From contig NZ_CP006367.1 of assembly GCF_001442755.1 (NCBI RefSeq), forward strand, positions 3,596,001 to 3,660,000: a DNA stretch of 64,000 nucleotides, written 5' to 3'. The translations under genes were made by a program, and so were the position numbers. Below, piece after piece: positions 61,090 through 64,000 of the stretch; position 1 is the first letter of the stretch; each line of letters opens with the position of its first letter. The notes under the pieces were generated by a model. The model had not been told where the DNA came from. It ran no database searches and worked only from the letters and a program-made list of their open reading frames with translations. This DNA comes from Aureimonas sp. AU20 (GTDB lineage: Bacteria; Pseudomonadota; Alphaproteobacteria; Rhizobiales; Rhizobiaceae).

Positions 61090-64000
61090 TTAGCCGTCCA
61101 TCTTTCGCGTCGGCACGTAGTTCAGCACCGGCCCGAGCCAGCGCTCCACCTCGGCCACCGCCATGCCCTTGCGGTTGGCATAGTCCTCGACCTGATCGCG
61201 CTCCACCTTGGCGACGCCGAAATAATAGCTGTCGGGATGGGCGAGGTAGAGGCCGGAGACGGAAGAGCCGGGCCACATGGCGTAGCTCTCGGTCAGCACC
61301 ACGCCGGTCTCGGCTTCGGCGTTCAGGAGCTTGAACAGCGTGACCTTTTCCGTGTGGTCGGGCTGGGCGGGATAGCCCGGCGCCGGGCGGATGCCGGCAT
61401 AGGGCTCGGTGACGAGATCGTCCGGCGCGAAGCGCTCGTCCGGCGCATAGGCCCAAAGCTCGCGACGCACCATCTCGTGCATGCGCTCGGCGAAGGCTTC
61501 CGCGAAGCGATCGGCCAACGCCTTCACCATGATGGCGGCATAGTCGTCATTGGCTTTGGCGAAGCGGTTGGAGATTTCCTCCTCCTCGATGCCGGCCGTC
61601 ACCACGAAGCCGCCGACATAGTCCGCCACGCCGGCTTCCAGCGGCGCGACGAAGTCGGCCAGCGCCACGTTGGGCCGCTCGCCGCGCTTGGCGAGCTGCT
61701 GGCGCAGGGTGAAGAAGGTGGCGAGTTCCGCGTTGCGCGCCTCGTCGGTGAAGAGGCGGATGTCGTCGCCCACCGCATTGGCCGGCCAGAAGCCCACCAC
61801 GGCGCGGGGGCGGAACCAGGTCTCGTCCACGATCTGGCGCAGCATGGCCTGCGCGTCCTCGAACAATTGCCGCGCCGCCGGCCCCTGCGCCTCGTCGTCG
61901 AGGATCGCGGGATAGCGGCCCTTTAGCTCCCAGGTCTGGAAGAAGGGCGTCCAGTCGATATAGCGGGCAAGATCGGCAAGGTCCCAGCTGTCATAGGTGC
62001 GCGTGCCGAGGAAGCTCGGCTTGGCGGGCCGGAAGTCCGACCAGTCGACCCGCTGCCGGTTTTCGCGCGCGCGGGCGAGCGGCAGGCGCTGCTTCTCGGC
62101 CTCGGCCTCGGCGTGCTTGTCCGCCACCTTCTCGTATTCGGCGCGGATGCCCGTGGCATAGGCCTCGCGCCCCTCCGGCGAGAGAAGGTTGGAGACGACG
62201 CCGACGGCGCGGCTGGCGTCGGTGACATAGACCGTCTGCCCCTTGCGATAGCGCGGGTCGATCTTCACCGCCGTGTGGACGCGGCTGGTCGTCGCCCCGC
62301 CGATCAAGAGCGGCACGTCGAAACCCTCGCGCTCCATCTCGGCCGCCACATGCACCATCTCGTCCAGCGAGGGGGTGATGAGGCCGGACAGGCCGATCAC
62401 GTCGACCTTCTCCGCCTTGGCGATTTCGAGGATCTTGGCGGCCGGCACCATGACGCCGAGATCGATCACCTCGTAATTGTTGCAGGCGAGCACGACGCCG
62501 ACGATGTTCTTGCCGATATCGTGGACATCGCCCTTCACCGTAGCCATCAGGATCTTGCCGGCGTTCTTGCGCTCCTCGCCGCCCGACAGGCGCTTCTCCT
62601 CCTCCATGAAGGGCAGGAGATGAGCCACGGCCTGCTTCATGACGCGAGCGGACTTGACCACCTGCGGCAGGAACATCTTGCCCGCGCCGAAGAGATCGCC
62701 AACCACGTTCATGCCGGCCATGAGCGGGCCTTCGATGACATGGAGCGGGCGCGCGGCCTGGAGGCGCGCTTCTTCCGTGTCGGCCTCGATGAACTCGGTG
62801 ATGCCGTTGACGAGGGCATGGGCGAGCCGGTCCTCGACCGGCCGCTCGCGCCAGGCGAGGTCCTTGGCCTTGGCCTCCTTGCCGGCCGTGCCGCGATAGC
62901 GCTCGGCGAGATCGAGCAGGCGCTCGGTCGGGCTCTTGCCCTCGCGGCCCGGCCGGTTCAGCACCACGTCCTCGCAGGCCTCGCGCAGATCCGCGTCGAT
63001 CGTGTCGTAGACGGCGAGCTGGCCGGCATTGACGATGCCCATATCCATGCCCGCCTGGATGGCATGGTACAGGAAGACCGCGTGCATGGCCTCGCGCACC
63101 GGCTCGTTGCCCCGGAACGAGAAGGAGAGGTTCGACACGCCGCCCGAGATATGGGCGTGCGGCAGGGTCTCACGGATCGTGCGCGTCGCCTCGATAAAGG
63201 CGACGCCGTAGCCGTCATGCTCCTCGATGCCGGTCGCGACTGCAAAGACATTGGGGTCGAAGACGATGTCTTCGGGCGGAAAGCCGTTTTCGGTCAGAAG
63301 CTTGTAGGCGCGCGAACAGATCGCGACCTTGCGCTCGAACGTGTCGGCCTGCCCGTCCTCGTCGAAGGCCATGACCACCACCGCCGCGCCGTAGAGCCGG
63401 CAAAGGCGGGCGTGATTCAGGAAGGCCTCCTCGCCCTCCTTCATGGAGATCGAGTTGACAATCGGCTTGCCCTGGACGCATTGCAGCCCGGCCTCCATCA
63501 CCTCCCATTTGGAACTGTCGATCATGACCGGCACGCGGGCGATGTCGGGCTCCGAGGCGACGAGATGGAGGAACTCCACCATGGCGCGCTTGGAGTCGAT
63601 CAGGCCCTCGTCCATGTTGATGTCGATGATCTGCGCGCCGTTGGCCACCTGATCGCGCGCCACATCCAGCGCGGCGGCATAGTCGCCAGCCGTGATCAGC
63701 TTGCGAAACTTGGCCGAGCCGGTGACGTTCGTGCGCTCGCCCACGTTAACGAAGGGAATGTCCTTGGTCAGCACGAAGGGCTCGAGGCCCGACAGGCGCA
63801 TCAGCGGCGCGGGCTTGGGGATGGCGCGCGGCTTCAGGCCCGCCACCGCCGCGGCGATGGCGCGGATGTGCTCCGGCGTCGAGCCGCAGCAGCCACCGAC
63901 GACGTTGATTAGACCTTCTTCGGCAAAACCGCGCACCTGCGCGGCCATGGCCTCCGGCGTCTCGTCGTACTGGCCGAACTCGTTGGGCAGCCCGGCATTG
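61090..64000 (-). CDS. metH: Cobalamin-dependent methionine synthase, N-terminus beyond window
   Basis: The frame runs off the window end and gives the last 970 residues of a protein normally about 1250 long. Visible in order: the end of the homocysteine-binding domain (zinc cysteines in [13 protein letters not shown]), the pterin-binding domain ([19 protein letters not shown]), a cap domain, the B12-binding domain with [17 protein letters not shown] and the histidine that ligates cobalt, and the C-terminal AdoMet-activation domain ending in [16 protein letters not shown]. All domains look intact. Any upstream cobalamin riboswitch would be outside the window. Confidence 0.96.
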   Translation of the reverse strand, partial: NAGLPNEFGQYDETPEAMAAQVRGFAEEGLINVVGGCCGSTPEHIRAIAAAVAGLKPRAIPKPAPLMRLSGLEPFVLTKDIPFVNVGERTNVTGSAKFRKLITAGDYAAALDVARDQVANGAQIIDINMDEGLIDSKRAMVEFLHLVASEPDIARVPVMIDSSKWEVMEAGLQCVQGKPIVNSISMKEGEEAFLNHARLCRLYGAAVVVMAFDEDGQADTFERKVAICSRAYKLLTENGFPPEDIVFDPNVFAVATGIEEHDGYGVAFIEATRTIRETLPHAHISGGVSNLSFSFRGNEPVREAMHAVFLYHAIQAGMDMGIVNAGQLAVYDTIDADLREACEDVVLNRPGREGKSPTERLLDLAERYRGTAGKEAKAKDLAWRERPVEDRLAHALVNGITEFIEADTEEARLQAARPLHVIEGPLMAGMNVVGDLFGAGKMFLPQVVKSARVMKQAVAHLLPFMEEEKRLSGGEERKNAGKILMATVKGDVHDIGKNIVGVVLACNNYEVIDLGVMVPAAKILEIAKAEKVDVIGLSGLITPSLDEMVHVAAEMEREGFDVPLLIGGATTSRVHTAVKIDPRYRKGQTVYVTDASRAVGVVSNLLSPEGREAYATGIRAEYEKVADKHAEAEAEKQRLPLARARENRQRVDWSDFRPAKPSFLGTRTYDSWDLADLARYIDWTPFFQTWELKGRYPAILDDEAQGPAARQLFEDAQAMLRQIVDETWFRPRAVVGFWPANAVGDDIRLFTDEARNAELATFFTLRQQLAKRGERPNVALADFVAPLEAGVADYVGGFVVTAGIEEEEISNRFAKANDDYAAIMVKALADRFAEAFAERMHEMVRRELWAYAPDERFAPDDLVTEPYAGIRPAPGYPAQPDHTEKVTLFKLLNAEAETGVVLTESYAMWPGSSVSGLYLAHPDSYYFGVAKVERDQVEDYANRKGMAVAEVERWLGPVLNYVPTRKMDG

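Noticed and set aside
63949..64000. Cobalamin riboswitch for metH
   Set aside because: The metH start lies beyond the window end, so no leader sequence is available to examine.

Overview
The window is 64 kb of GC-rich, densely coding chromosome with short intergenic gaps, frequent ATGA/GTGA-type start/stop overlaps and many GTG/TTG starts. The gene content (GluQ-type synthetase, tRNA-Leu(CAA), DsbB, HWE/HisKA_2-type kinase, OhrR, mannitol 2-dehydrogenase, PTA-fused malic enzyme, large MetH) points to an alphaproteobacterium, most likely of the order Hyphomicrobiales. An Aurantimonadaceae-like organism is a guess from overall feel, not a demonstrated placement. No prophage, insertion sequence, integrase or CRISPR array was seen.

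Layout. 1-3.7 kb: housekeeping genes (gluQ 3'-truncated by the window edge, AlkA-type glycosylase, HNH protein, dsbB), a small MITE-like element, tRNA-Leu and two small hypothetical genes. 3.7-9.3 kb: a three-gene SMC-type operon resembling Wadjet JetABC / condensin MksFEB, with no JetD/MksG nuclease beside it. 9.9-12.5 kb: an isolated TadE/TadG-like pair and an XRE regulator next to an AT-rich, palindrome-rich spacer. 12.9-20.9 kb: two separate OmpR-type two-component systems, each divergent from a gene for an exported protein (a BOF/PepSY-like repeat protein and a Spy/LTXXQ-like protein). DgkA and an unknown protein lie between them. The second divergent promoter region contains a relative of the MITE-like element.

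21-33.8 kb is a glycan and metabolite block: a GT28-like transferase, a GT2/GT7C-like transferase, a bidomain sucrose-phosphate synthase/phosphatase-like protein, two GT4 enzymes, a zinc-ribbon GT2, a divergent acyl-CoA dehydrogenase, a PIG-L deacetylase/methyltransferase fusion, another GT2 and a ketoglutarate-semialdehyde-type aldehyde dehydrogenase. Their combination suggests synthesis of an N-acylated or N-modified glycoconjugate or a sugar-based solute; the product cannot be read from the sequence. 34-37.7 kb: a three-protein phosphorelay cluster (CHASE3 kinase, single-domain receiver, receiver-HisKA_2 kinase) and an OhrR-like regulator.

37.8-45.3 kb: mannitol 2-dehydrogenase and a ROK kinase separated by a BLUF photoreceptor, then a DHH phosphoesterase translationally coupled to the UV endonuclease UvsE, then a TreS-like GH13 enzyme. 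45.5-50.2 kb: a complete YtfQ-YtfR-YtfT-YjfF-type galactofuranose importer with a hairpin between ytfQ and ytfR, followed by five consecutive perfect hairpins. 50.5-64 kb: NADP-malic enzyme with PTA domain, an RND efflux pump with its adaptor, a chemoreceptor, Nudix and GNAT proteins, a LysE-type exporter and the 3' three-quarters of metH, cut by the window end.

The best candidates for something new are the nuclease-less JetABC-like operon, the glycan block with its deacetylase/methyltransferase fusion, and the two two-component/exported-protein modules. In one of these the sensor and the exported protein carry similar Gly-Pro-Arg/Glu/Asp-rich repeats.
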